Source: Bacteroidales bacterium (GTDB lineage Bacteria > Bacteroidota > Bacteroidia > Bacteroidales > WCHB1-69). Taken from it: a DNA stretch of 13,629 nucleotides. Under the pieces are notes generated by a model. That model saw only the letters and a program-made list of their open reading frames with translations. It searched no databases and was not told the DNA's origin. The DNA is taken from NCBI GenBank assembly GCA_012519525.1, contig JAAYQB010000100.1:1-13629 (forward strand), read 5' to 3'. A program made the translations under genes and the position numbers. This document shows positions 1 to 6,586 of this stretch, one piece after another (the stretch's first letter is position 1; each line of letters starts with the position of its first letter).

Positions 1-36
1 AAACAAAATTATTAATCACTAAAAACAAAATTTATC

Positions 37-519
37 ATGAAGGCAAAATTAATGTTATTAGCAAGTGCAGCGTTTGCACTTATCCTTACATCTTGCGGTG
101 GAGACAGTAGTAAACCCGAAACAGTAGTAGAAAAGTACTACACACATTTATCAAAGGGAGAATTTGATAAAGCTAAAAAGTATATGGTTGAAGAACACCA
201 AAACATGTGCGACTTACTCAGCTCTTTCACTGATGAAGCTACCAAAGAAAAAATGGCTAAAACAGACGTGCAAGTAAAAGACATTAAATGTGAAGTAGAA
301 GAAGACAACGCTGTCTGTACTTGTGAAGTCGTTACCAAATTCGAAGGTAAAGAAGAATCGGCAAAAGAAACAGTCAAAATGAAAAAAGTTGACGGAAAAT
401 GGTATGTCAACCAAGGTAAAGAAGGTATGGGAGGCGAAGATGATGTAGCACTCGAAGATGAAATACTTAGCGGCTTAGAAGAAGCTGTTGAAGCTGACAC
501 TGAAACCGCAGTTGAATAA
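37..519 (+). CDS. Small lipoprotein, NTF2-like (DUF4878-type)
   Basis: A 160-residue exported lipoprotein of unknown function. Residues 1-19 form a signal peptide (basic MKAK, then a hydrophobic stretch) ending in the lipobox LTSC, with Cys20 as the lipidated residue; mature protein begins CGGDSSK. Residues about 27-126 match the pattern of the DUF4878/NTF2-like fold common in Bacteroidota lipoproteins: an opening helix (PETVVEKYYTHLSKGEFDKA), a second helix, then alternating strands ending in KKVDGKWYVNQG. Cys58, Cys85, Cys94 and Cys96 could form disulfides in the periplasm. The tail (about 130-160) is strongly acidic and low in complexity. The start has an A-rich leader and no Shine-Dalgarno site; no promoter box is visible in the 36 bases before it, so transcription probably begins outside the window. 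A terminator follows directly. The family assignment is by fold pattern only. Confidence 0.82.
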   Translation: MKAKLMLLASAAFALILTSCGGDSSKPETVVEKYYTHLSKGEFDKAKKYMVEEHQNMCDLLSSFTDEATKEKMAKTDVQVKDIKCEVEEDNAVCTCEVVTKFEGKEESAKETVKMKKVDGKWYVNQGKEGMGGEDDVALEDEILSGLEEAVEADTETAVE

Positions 520-537
520 TCATAACATTTTATTTTT

Positions 538-568
538 AAAAGCTGTTTGAATCAAACAGTTTTTTTTT
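538..568 (+). terminator. Intrinsic terminator after the lipoprotein gene
   Basis: CTGTTTG (543-549) pairs perfectly with CAAACAG (553-559) around a 3-base loop, with A residues before the stem and a run of nine T (560-568) directly after. This is a textbook Rho-independent terminator for the lipoprotein gene ending at 519. It ends only seven bases before the ATG of the next gene at 576. Confidence 0.85.
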
Positions 569-575
569 ATACCTT

Positions 576-1217
576 ATGCTGAAAAAAAGAATTTTTCTCG
601 TTGTTGTATTAAGTATTTTTGCTTTTATAAGTGTTCTTTATTTTTATCAAAAGAAAAGTATAAAAGACGAACAAAACAGCACTTATCAATTGCAAGCTCA
701 TGAAATTGAGAAGATAAGAGAGGGTGATATTATTCTACGTCATGGTTACGGCATTATTAGCGATATGATTGTCAAAGTAGGCAAAGAACCCTATCCTATT
801 TCTCACTGCGGTGTCGTATGCAAAGACGAGAAACACAACTGGATAGTTATCCACACTGTTTCTAATACGTTAACAGCAATAGACGGTATGCAATCGGACC
901 CCTTAGCTGTTTTTGTGAAAAACAGTAAAGAAAATTCAATTATCGTCGTACGTTATAAAAACACAAACGACAGTTGTACAAAACTTTTCACGCAGCAAGC
1001 TTTTTATTATTTAAACAAAAAAGTTCCTTTCGACGATCGTTTCAACAGCAATGACAGCAGCGAATTGTATTGCACCGAATTCATTCGACAACTTTATTTA
1101 GATGTTTACCATACTGATATTTACAGTCAATACTCTACCGACATGCTTCGTTTTTCTCCTTTTTTAAACGAGAAGCTGTTTGATATCATTGTATTGGATG
1201 AAAAGAAAAAAGACTAA
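576..1217 (+). CDS. YiiX/YaeF-like permuted papain-fold hydrolase (C92-type), membrane-anchored
   Basis: A 213-residue protein with an N-terminal hydrophobic segment (residues about 5-24, no lipobox) that should act as a membrane anchor or uncleaved signal, placing the rest in the periplasm. The domain matches the circularly permuted NlpC/P60 papain-like group (YaeF/YiiX, Pfam C92). It begins with GDIILRHG (50-57), continues with ISHCGVV, which supplies the candidate catalytic His77, and ends with PFDDRF (151-156) and LYCTEFI (164-170), with Cys166 as candidate nucleophile and Glu168 near it. His before Cys in the chain is the hallmark of the permutation. Known members cut or transfer acyl or amide bonds in lipids or cell-wall peptides; the substrate here is not known. 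The start lies seven bases after a strong terminator and no TAnnTTTG box is seen before it, so expression may depend on read-through. Confidence 0.78.
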   Translation: MLKKRIFLVVVLSIFAFISVLYFYQKKSIKDEQNSTYQLQAHEIEKIREGDIILRHGYGIISDMIVKVGKEPYPISHCGVVCKDEKHNWIVIHTVSNTLTAIDGMQSDPLAVFVKNSKENSIIVVRYKNTNDSCTKLFTQQAFYYLNKKVPFDDRFNSNDSSELYCTEFIRQLYLDVYHTDIYSQYSTDMLRFSPFLNEKLFDIIVLDEKKKD

Positions 1218-1285
1218 TTTTCAAATCATTATGTGTTGAAGCATAAAAAAGAAAACAAATACTTTTTTATTTGGAAAAAAAAATG

Positions 1286-1293
1286 TATTTTTG
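1286..1293 (+). promoter_or_regulatory. Bacteroidota -7 promoter element upstream of gpmA
   Basis: TATTTTTG fits the Bacteroidota -7 consensus TAnnTTTG and lies 43 bases before the gpmA ATG, which would give a leader of roughly 35-40 bases. No TTTG is found at the usual spacing of about 19 bases upstream; that region is a T run (1263-1268). A perfect but AT-only-looped inverted repeat, CAAATA (1256-1261) and TATTTG (1268-1273), sits just upstream and could be an operator or chance. The rest of the 119-base gap between 1217 and 1337 shows no gene or convincing terminator. Confidence 0.5.
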
Positions 1294-1336
1294 TAAACCT
1301 TTTTAAAAAAAATATCAACAATTATAATTAAAGAAA

Positions 1337-2083
1337 ATGTATAAATTAGTTTTAGTACGGCACGGTGAAAGCCAATGGAACAAAGAAAATCGCTTTACGG
1401 GATGGACGGATATCGACCTATCGGAAAGAGGAATAAAAGAAGCAAAAGAAGCGGGTAAGATTTTAAAAGAAAATGGATTTAGTTTTCGCTACGGATACAC
1501 ATCCTACTTAAAAAGAGCGATAAAAACACTAAACTATATATTAGAAGAAATGGATGAGCTATGGATTCCTGTCGAAAAAACATGGCGATTAAACGAAAAA
1601 CATTATGGTACGCTCCAAGGATTGAACAAAAGAGAAACAGCCGAAAAGTACGGCGATGAAAAAGTTTTATTATGGCGACGAAGTTTTGACGTTCCACCCC
1701 CATCTCTTCCGATAACAGACGAAAGACATCCGGGCAATAGCATCAGGTATCAATTGGCTAACGCAAAAGATGCTACTCCCGATACGGAAGCACTCAAAGA
1801 CACCATTAATAGAATTATTCCCTATTGGAAAGACAACATCGTTCCTACATTAAAAGCACATAAAGAAGTCATTATAGGTGCACACGGAAACAGCTTACGT
1901 GCTATTGTAAAATACGTTAAAAACATTAGTAACGAAGATATTATATCTTTAAATCTGCCGACAGGCATTCCTTATGTTTTTATTTTTGACGAAGCAATGA
2001 ATCTTCAAAAAGATTATTTCCTTGCCGATGAAGCCACTTTAAAAGCTCTAATGGAAGAAGTTGCCAATCAAGCAAAAAAATAA
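1337..2083 (+). CDS. gpmA: 2,3-bisphosphoglycerate-dependent phosphoglycerate mutase
   Basis: Interconverts 3-phosphoglycerate and 2-phosphoglycerate in glycolysis and gluconeogenesis, in the cytoplasm, through a phosphohistidine intermediate. The 248-residue length is normal for dPGM. LVRHGESQWN (6-15) carries the phosphorylated His9; NRFTGWTDIDLSERG (18-32) is the family's substrate-binding segment; Arg60 lies in SYLKRAI; LNEKHYGTLQG (85-95) supplies Glu87, the expected proton donor; HPGNS follows about residue 131; and GAHGNSLRA (181-189) holds the second catalytic His183. All key residues are present, so the enzyme should be active. The ATG follows an A-rich leader (TTAAAGAAA) in Bacteroidota style. 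It is the first gene of a five-gene + strand unit and is nine bases from the phosphatase gene. Confidence 0.96.
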   Translation: MYKLVLVRHGESQWNKENRFTGWTDIDLSERGIKEAKEAGKILKENGFSFRYGYTSYLKRAIKTLNYILEEMDELWIPVEKTWRLNEKHYGTLQGLNKRETAEKYGDEKVLLWRRSFDVPPPSLPITDERHPGNSIRYQLANAKDATPDTEALKDTINRIIPYWKDNIVPTLKAHKEVIIGAHGNSLRAIVKYVKNISNEDIISLNLPTGIPYVFIFDEAMNLQKDYFLADEATLKALMEEVANQAKK

Positions 2084-2092
2084 CATCATACA

Positions 2093-2812
2093 ATGACGGC
2101 TAAGCAATGGGTCATACCGGATGTACATGGTTGTTATTACACCTTAAAAAAACTATTGGAAGATAGAATTAATATCACAAAAGAAGATACTGTTTACTTC
2201 TTAGGCGATTTGGTGGATAGAGGAAAGCACTCTCGCTTGGTGTTGGATTACTTAATGAACTTAGAAAAAGAAGGTTATAATATTAAAGTCATTAAAGGCA
2301 ATCATGAAGAGTATTTTGTAAGGTCTTACTACAGCGAATTAACTCATAATTCTACTTTTTTAAAAAAATACAGCAAAGACTATCAGTTCTGGCTCAAAGT
2401 AGGCGGAAAAGAAACCGTAGAAAGTTTTGGTGTAAAAAATGTGAAAGACATACCCCTTGCTTATATCAAATGGATAGAAAATTTGCCTTACTACTATCTT
2501 ACGGATAAATACGTAATTGTACATGCAGGCTTAAATTTCAACAAAAAAAATCCTTTTGAAGACACAAATGCCATGCTTGTCAATAATCATTTTACGGTTG
2601 TCCCTGAGAAAATCGGCAATCGCACTGTTATTCACGGGCATATCCCTTTAAGCATTGACGGGATTGAAACCCTTATTCGTGAAAAAGACACCTATCATTT
2701 CATTTGTTTAGACAATGGTTGTTATTACGAAAAAATAGATACTTTCGGCTCGCTATTAGCATTGAATCTTGACACTTTAGAACTTACACAACAACCTAAT
2801 ATCGAAGACTAA
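2093..2812 (+). CDS. PPP-family metallophosphatase (bacterial Ser/Thr phosphatase or ApaH-like)
   Basis: A 239-residue cytoplasmic two-metal phosphoesterase of the PPP superfamily. Metal-binding motifs appear in order: PDVHG (9-13; Asp10, His12), GDLVDRG (38-44; Asp39, Asp42 and Arg43), KGNHEE (68-73; Asn70, His71), VHAGL (143-147; His144) and IHGHIPL (180-186; His181, His183). Relatives include PrpA/PrpB, lambda phosphatase and ApaH, which remove phosphate from proteins or split dinucleoside polyphosphates; sequence alone does not decide the substrate. After HAGL many PPP members have an LLWIR-like segment; here the corresponding stretch reads MLVNNHF, so that arginine seems absent, which may shift specificity. 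The stop codon shares one base with the trmD start (TAATG), implying translational coupling. The product has no signal peptide. Confidence 0.88.
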   Translation: MTAKQWVIPDVHGCYYTLKKLLEDRINITKEDTVYFLGDLVDRGKHSRLVLDYLMNLEKEGYNIKVIKGNHEEYFVRSYYSELTHNSTFLKKYSKDYQFWLKVGGKETVESFGVKNVKDIPLAYIKWIENLPYYYLTDKYVIVHAGLNFNKKNPFEDTNAMLVNNHFTVVPEKIGNRTVIHGHIPLSIDGIETLIREKDTYHFICLDNGCYYEKIDTFGSLLALNLDTLELTQQPNIED

Positions 2813-3510
2813 TGAGAATAGATATTTTGACACTTTTTCCTGAAATGTTTGAAGGAATTTTAAACACTTCCATTCTAAAACGAGCCCAAGACAAAGGCAT
2901 TGTTCATTTTTTTCTACACAATATTCGCGATTATTCAACCGACAAACATCGTCACGTTGACGATTATCCTTTTGGCGGCGAATCGGGCATGGTACTTAAA
3001 ATAGAACCCATTGCAGCTTGTATCGAAAAATTAAAAGCGGAACGTACTTATCAAGAGATTATTTTCTTAACTCCCGATGGACAACAGTTGAATCAATCAA
3101 TAGCCAATCGCCTTTCCATGCACGAAAACATTATGCTTTTGTGCGGACACTATAAAGGTATAGACGAGCGTATTAGGGAATTATTTATTACCAAAGAAAT
3201 TTCCATAGGCGATTATGTCGTGTCGGGCGGCGAATTGCCCGCCGCTGTTGTGTGCGATGCCGTTGTAAGATTAATTCCGGGCGTACTCAACGACGAAACC
3301 TCTGCCCTCTCCGACTCTTTTCAATACGAATTGCTATCTTCACCCGTTTATACGCGTCCGTATGACTACAAAGGACACTGTGTTCCGGATGTATTACTCT
3401 CAGGAAATGAAAAACTTATCAATGAGTGGAAATTTCAAAAAGCACTCGAACGTACCAAAGAACGCAGACCCGATCTTTTAGCAAACGAAATAAAAGAGGA
3501 AAATGAATAA
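2812..3510 (+). CDS. trmD: tRNA (guanine37-N1)-methyltransferase TrmD
   Basis: Methylates G37 next to the anticodon using S-adenosylmethionine, which prevents +1 frameshifting; generally essential. At 232 residues it has the usual TrmD length. MRIDILTLFPEMF opens the SPOUT domain; DDYPFGGESGMVLKIEPI (50-67) is the conserved loop, a Bacteroidota-like variant of the YGGGxGM form; LLCGHYKGIDERI (109-121) and SIGDYVVSGGELPA (131-144) form the trefoil knot that binds SAM; RLIPGVL (153-159) and SALSDSF (164-170) carry the catalytic-region Arg153 and Asp168; VYTRP and the closing NEWK...RTKERRPDLL segment belong to the tRNA-binding C-terminal domain. The gene overlaps the preceding phosphatase by one base and the following SpoU-type methyltransferase by eight. 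It is not accompanied by rpsP, rimM or rplS, the usual trmD neighbours in other phyla. Confidence 0.96.
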   Translation: MRIDILTLFPEMFEGILNTSILKRAQDKGIVHFFLHNIRDYSTDKHRHVDDYPFGGESGMVLKIEPIAACIEKLKAERTYQEIIFLTPDGQQLNQSIANRLSMHENIMLLCGHYKGIDERIRELFITKEISIGDYVVSGGELPAAVVCDAVVRLIPGVLNDETSALSDSFQYELLSSPVYTRPYDYKGHCVPDVLLSGNEKLINEWKFQKALERTKERRPDLLANEIKEENE

Positions 3511-4045
3511 GAAATTGTCAATGGACGAATTGCAACGCATTAGCGTAGACGAATTTAAGAAAAGCAAAAAACTTCCGGTAGTTATCGTTTTAGACAATGT
3601 TCGCAGCATGAATAATGTAGGTTCTATTTTTCGCACTGCCGACGCTTTTCGTGTCGAACATATTTATTTATGCGGTATTACAGCACAACCTCCTCATAAA
3701 GAAATCGAAAAAACAGCTTTGGGTGCTACGCAATCGGTAGAATGGACCTATGCAACTTCTACCGAAAATGTTGTGTTAGAACTGAAAAAACAAAATTTTC
3801 AAATTGTCGCCATTGAGCAAGTGAAAAACAGCATTGAACTACAAGATTTTAACGCCGATTTTAATGCTAAGACAGCCCTTGTTTTCGGAAATGAAGTAAT
3901 GGGCGTCGAACAAAAAATAATTGACCTCTGTCATCACTGTATTGAAATACCTCAATTAGGGACTAAACACTCATTTAATATTTCCGTAAGCGTTGGCATT
4001 GTGTTATGGCATTTATTTTTAACTGCTAAAAATATTTTACGATGA
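3503..4045 (+). CDS. SpoU/TrmH-family RNA 2'-O-methyltransferase
   Basis: A 180-residue SPOUT enzyme expected to methylate a ribose 2'-OH in tRNA or rRNA with S-adenosylmethionine. The three SpoU motifs are intact: motif 1 LDNVRSMNNVGSIFRTADAF (30-49; Arg34, Asn38 and Arg44), motif 2 VFGNEVMGV (127-135) and motif 3 IEIPQLGTKHSFNISVSVGI (147-166), which makes the knot and SAM site. The protein is short and has no clear extra RNA-binding domain at either end, so the target (for example a tRNA position as in TrmH or TrmL) cannot be told. It begins inside the last codons of trmD (8-base overlap) and shares the ATGA overlap with the next gene, so all three are probably translated from one message. 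Confidence 0.9.
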   Translation: MNKKLSMDELQRISVDEFKKSKKLPVVIVLDNVRSMNNVGSIFRTADAFRVEHIYLCGITAQPPHKEIEKTALGATQSVEWTYATSTENVVLELKKQNFQIVAIEQVKNSIELQDFNADFNAKTALVFGNEVMGVEQKIIDLCHHCIEIPQLGTKHSFNISVSVGIVLWHLFLTAKNILR

Positions 4046-4623
4046 AAACATCTGTTTTAAAAACATCTTTTCCGCCAGCCAACTTACTTAATCCTCTGCC
4101 TGTTGTAATGGTAAGTTGCGGTAATACTCCCGAAGAACACAATATTATCACCGTCGCTTGGTGCGGTACTGTTTGTTCCGACCCGCCCATGTGCTATATT
4201 TCCATACGTCCCGAACGTCATTCATACACTATCATCAAAAAAAACAGAGAGTTTGTGATTAATTTAGTTTCTAAAAATTTGACTGCCATCACCGATTGGT
4301 GCGGTGTGAGGTCGGGGAAAAAATACCGCAAATTTGAAAAAATGATGATAACGCCTATCGCAGCCGAAAAAATAAAAGCACCGATGATAGCCGAATCCCC
4401 CGTCAATATAGAATGCGTTGTAAAAGAAATCATTCCACTCGGCAGCCACGATATGTTCATTGCCGATATAGTAGCAATACATGCAAGCGAGAAATACCTG
4501 AATCCTACAACGCAAGCCTTAGAGCTTTCAAATGCTAATTTAGTATCCTATAATCATGGACATTACTATTGTTTAGGAAAAGAAATAGGAAAATTCGGTT
4601 TTTCGGTTGAGAAGAAAAAATAA
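4042..4623 (+). CDS. Flavin reductase-like FMN-binding split-barrel protein
   Basis: A 193-residue cytoplasmic protein of the flavin reductase-like (FlaRed/DIM6-NTAB) family, which binds FMN and may pass electrons from NAD(P)H to free flavin or another acceptor; the real substrate is unknown. The FMN-site pattern is visible: NIITVAWCGTVCSDPPMCYI (34-53), then SIRPERHSYTII (54-65) and EFVINL (70-75), an LGSHDMFIADIVAI strand pair (133-146), and the closing YNHGHYYCLGKEIGKFGF (170-187), typical of the 190-residue Bacteroidota and anaerobe members. Its start overlaps the SpoU gene by four bases (ATGA), making it the last gene of the gpmA unit. It converges on the ETF gene with only six bases between the stop codons and no hairpin terminator. 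Confidence 0.87.
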   Translation: MKTSVLKTSFPPANLLNPLPVVMVSCGNTPEEHNIITVAWCGTVCSDPPMCYISIRPERHSYTIIKKNREFVINLVSKNLTAITDWCGVRSGKKYRKFEKMMITPIAAEKIKAPMIAESPVNIECVVKEIIPLGSHDMFIADIVAIHASEKYLNPTTQALELSNANLVSYNHGHYYCLGKEIGKFGFSVEKKK

Positions 4624-4629
4624 ACTGCC

Positions 4630-6576
4630 TTAGCATCCACTTAAAATAGCATCAATATTTTCACATTGACTAAGTTGTTCGATAAATTCGGGCAATACAT
4701 CTTGGTATTTACCCACAATACCGTAATCGGCATATTTAAAAATAGATGCTTTTGGATTTTCGTCAATAGCGATGATTTTTTCAGCCTCTTTTAATCCTGC
4801 AATATGCTGAATAGCACCCGATATCCCAACGGCTATATAGCATTTAGGACGCACTGTTATTCCTGTTTGTCCGACTTGTCGCGTATAAGGTGCAAAACCT
4901 GCATCTACAGCCACTCTACTTGCACCCCAATCGGCTTTCACTCCTTTTTGACGAAAAACTTCTATCAAATCTTTAATCAGCTGCAAGTTATCAACAGTAG
5001 CACCTCTTCCTCCCGACACTATGACATCGGCATCAAAAAGATTTTGCAAACCACTCTCATTGCGAAATGTTTGCAATAAGCTAACACAAAAATCATCATC
5101 TTTCCAGCTAGGATGAAATGTCGTTATTTTCCCTTGACGTGATGTATCGTGCAAAGGAATGCTAAAAGTTCCCGGACGTGCCGTTGATATTTGAGGAAAC
5201 TTAAATCCTAAAATAGTAGCCAACTTACTCTCTCCATAAGTAGGTCTATGCGAGTGCAATAATGGATAATTAATGATTTGTTTTTTCCGATTGATATAAT
5301 AACCTATTTCCAAATCGGTACAATCGGCAGTTACGCCGCTCCCCGTATAGACGGCTATGCGTGGTGCCAATTCTCTTCCTGCAGTAGTAGCGGCAAACAA
5401 TACGATTTCAGGTCTTATTTTTTGAATGTACTGCACAAAAGCAGAGGTAAAAGGCAGTATTTGATATTCTTGCAAACGATTATCTTCCACTACTACCACT
5501 TCATCGGCGCCGTAAGCTATCAAATCCTCCGCTAAATGTTTTACTTTATCCCCTATCAATAAAGTAGTTATTTTTGTCTCATTATCCAATTGGGTTTGCA
5601 GTTGACGTGCGGCACTCAATATTTCAATAGAAGAACGACTAATTTTTTGATTGACAACCTCCGCCCATGTCAATATTCCCCTATAATCATCTCGTATGTC
5701 TTGCATGGGAAAATCGGGAATTTCTTTTTGCTCTTCCTGTTGTTTTTCTTCTTTTTGTTGATTATCATCGTTTTTTTCAGACAAGGCAAGAAGAAGTTTT
5801 TTTACTTTTTCTTTTTCATCGGCTCCTTGCATAATCCGTACCGCAGCGTGTTCGCTCAACATATCTACCACCTTGACAACAATAGTAGGCGAACCGCTAA
5901 TGCCTATGTTTTCCACACCTAAATTAATATCCGCTATCCCAAGTCGAGTGATTTTCTTCTCTTTTGCCTTAATCGTAGTATAAAGCGAAGGCTTCCGCAA
6001 CGAAACTCCCGTCGGTGTTATGGAAACGACACAAGGCAAAGGCAATTTCATTTCCTGAAATCCACCTTCGATAATGCGTTTGGCAATCAGATACTCGCCA
6101 TCTTGCAACTGTATTTTTTCGACAAAAGTAGCCTGAGCAACTCCTAAATGGGCAGCCACTTGCGAAGGAACATGTGCCGTATCGCCATCACTCGATTGGC
6201 GTCCCGCTAAAACAATAAACTTCTCTTCGCTTTCTTTCGAGAAACCCAAATAATGCAATAAATGCGATAAAGCCAAACCCGTAGCATAGGTGTCGCTTCC
6301 TCTCAATTTATTATCTGTCAATAAATAAGCCTCGTCATAACCTAAAGCTAAGGCTTTTCGTAAAGAGGTTTCAAAAGAAGCAGGTCCCATAGAACAAACG
6401 ACCAAACGCACATCAGGATATTGTTTTTTGATTTGCAAACCGGCTTCTAAAGCAAACTGACAATCAATATTAATAATGGATTTTGCTTTGGTTCTATCCA
6501 TTAGCCCGTCGTCTCCCATCCGCATTTCGGAAGGAAGCGGAACTTGTTTTAATAAATTAATAACCGTCAATTTCAT
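4630..6576 (-). CDS. Fused electron transfer flavoprotein, EtfB-EtfA single chain
   Basis: One 648-residue chain holds both ETF subunits. Residues 1-267 are EtfB: KQVP near the start, MGPASFETSLRKALALGYDEA (63-83), RGSDTYATGLALS (92-104) and GRQSSDGDTAHV (125-136). Residues about 268-286 are a K/E/Q/N/D linker. Residues about 297-648 are EtfA: DYRGILTWAEV, TAGRELAPRIA (398-408), SGVTADCTDLEI (413-424), then the FAD domain with SGGRG (521-525), GASRVAVDAGF (551-561), QVGQTG (567-572), GISGAIQH (584-591), DENPKASIF and ADYGIVG. The FAD-site residues Arg554, Thr571 and His591 are kept. DGDTAHV and TADCT resemble the FixAB/anaerobic (bifurcating-capable) ETFs, not the mitochondrial type. ETF carries electrons from a dehydrogenase to ETF:quinone oxidoreductase, whose gene lies 10 bases upstream on the same strand. 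No frameshift or internal stop is seen, so the fusion is a real reading frame. Confidence 0.93.
   Translation of the reverse strand: MKLTVINLLKQVPLPSEMRMGDDGLMDRTKAKSIINIDCQFALEAGLQIKKQYPDVRLVVCSMGPASFETSLRKALALGYDEAYLLTDNKLRGSDTYATGLALSHLLHYLGFSKESEEKFIVLAGRQSSDGDTAHVPSQVAAHLGVAQATFVEKIQLQDGEYLIAKRIIEGGFQEMKLPLPCVVSITPTGVSLRKPSLYTTIKAKEKKITRLGIADINLGVENIGISGSPTIVVKVVDMLSEHAAVRIMQGADEKEKVKKLLLALSEKNDDNQQKEEKQQEEQKEIPDFPMQDIRDDYRGILTWAEVVNQKISRSSIEILSAARQLQTQLDNETKITTLLIGDKVKHLAEDLIAYGADEVVVVEDNRLQEYQILPFTSAFVQYIQKIRPEIVLFAATTAGRELAPRIAVYTGSGVTADCTDLEIGYYINRKKQIINYPLLHSHRPTYGESKLATILGFKFPQISTARPGTFSIPLHDTSRQGKITTFHPSWKDDDFCVSLLQTFRNESGLQNLFDADVIVSGGRGATVDNLQLIKDLIEVFRQKGVKADWGASRVAVDAGFAPYTRQVGQTGITVRPKCYIAVGISGAIQHIAGLKEAEKIIAIDENPKASIFKYADYGIVGKYQDVLPEFIEQLSQCENIDAILSGC
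5719..5775 (-). other. Low-complexity linker joining EtfB and EtfA domains
   Basis: Codons for residues 268-286 of the fused ETF encode NDDNQQKEEKQQEEQKEIP-like sequence, almost only charged and Gln/Asn residues. It lies between the last EtfB segment (KKLLLALSEK) and the EtfA opening (DYRGILTWAE at 297-306). A flexible tether of this kind fits a gene fusion in which each half keeps its own fold. Confidence 0.8.
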
Positions 6577-6586
6577 ATTTATCTTT

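Noticed and set aside
138..500. A 120-codon open frame on the minus strand opposite the lipoprotein gene
   Set aside because: Its product is Ser/Phe-rich low complexity, mirrors the Glu/Lys-rich coding on the other strand, and has no start context or family resemblance.
1263..1283. T and A runs between the YiiX-like gene and gpmA as a terminator
   Set aside because: No GC-containing stem precedes the T run; the only hairpin is AT-rich and short.
5700..5800. Possibility that the EtfB-EtfA fusion is an artefact of a lost stop codon or frameshift
   Set aside because: Both halves are in one frame with a regular, compositionally coherent linker and no out-of-frame remnants of a stop or second start; a sequencing error cannot be excluded without reads but is not suggested.
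5590..5922. A plus-strand open frame opposite the ETF linker, rich in Phe and Leu
   Set aside because: The apparent hydrophobic protein comes from the complement of the Lys/Glu/Gln-rich linker codons; the ETF frame has full family support.
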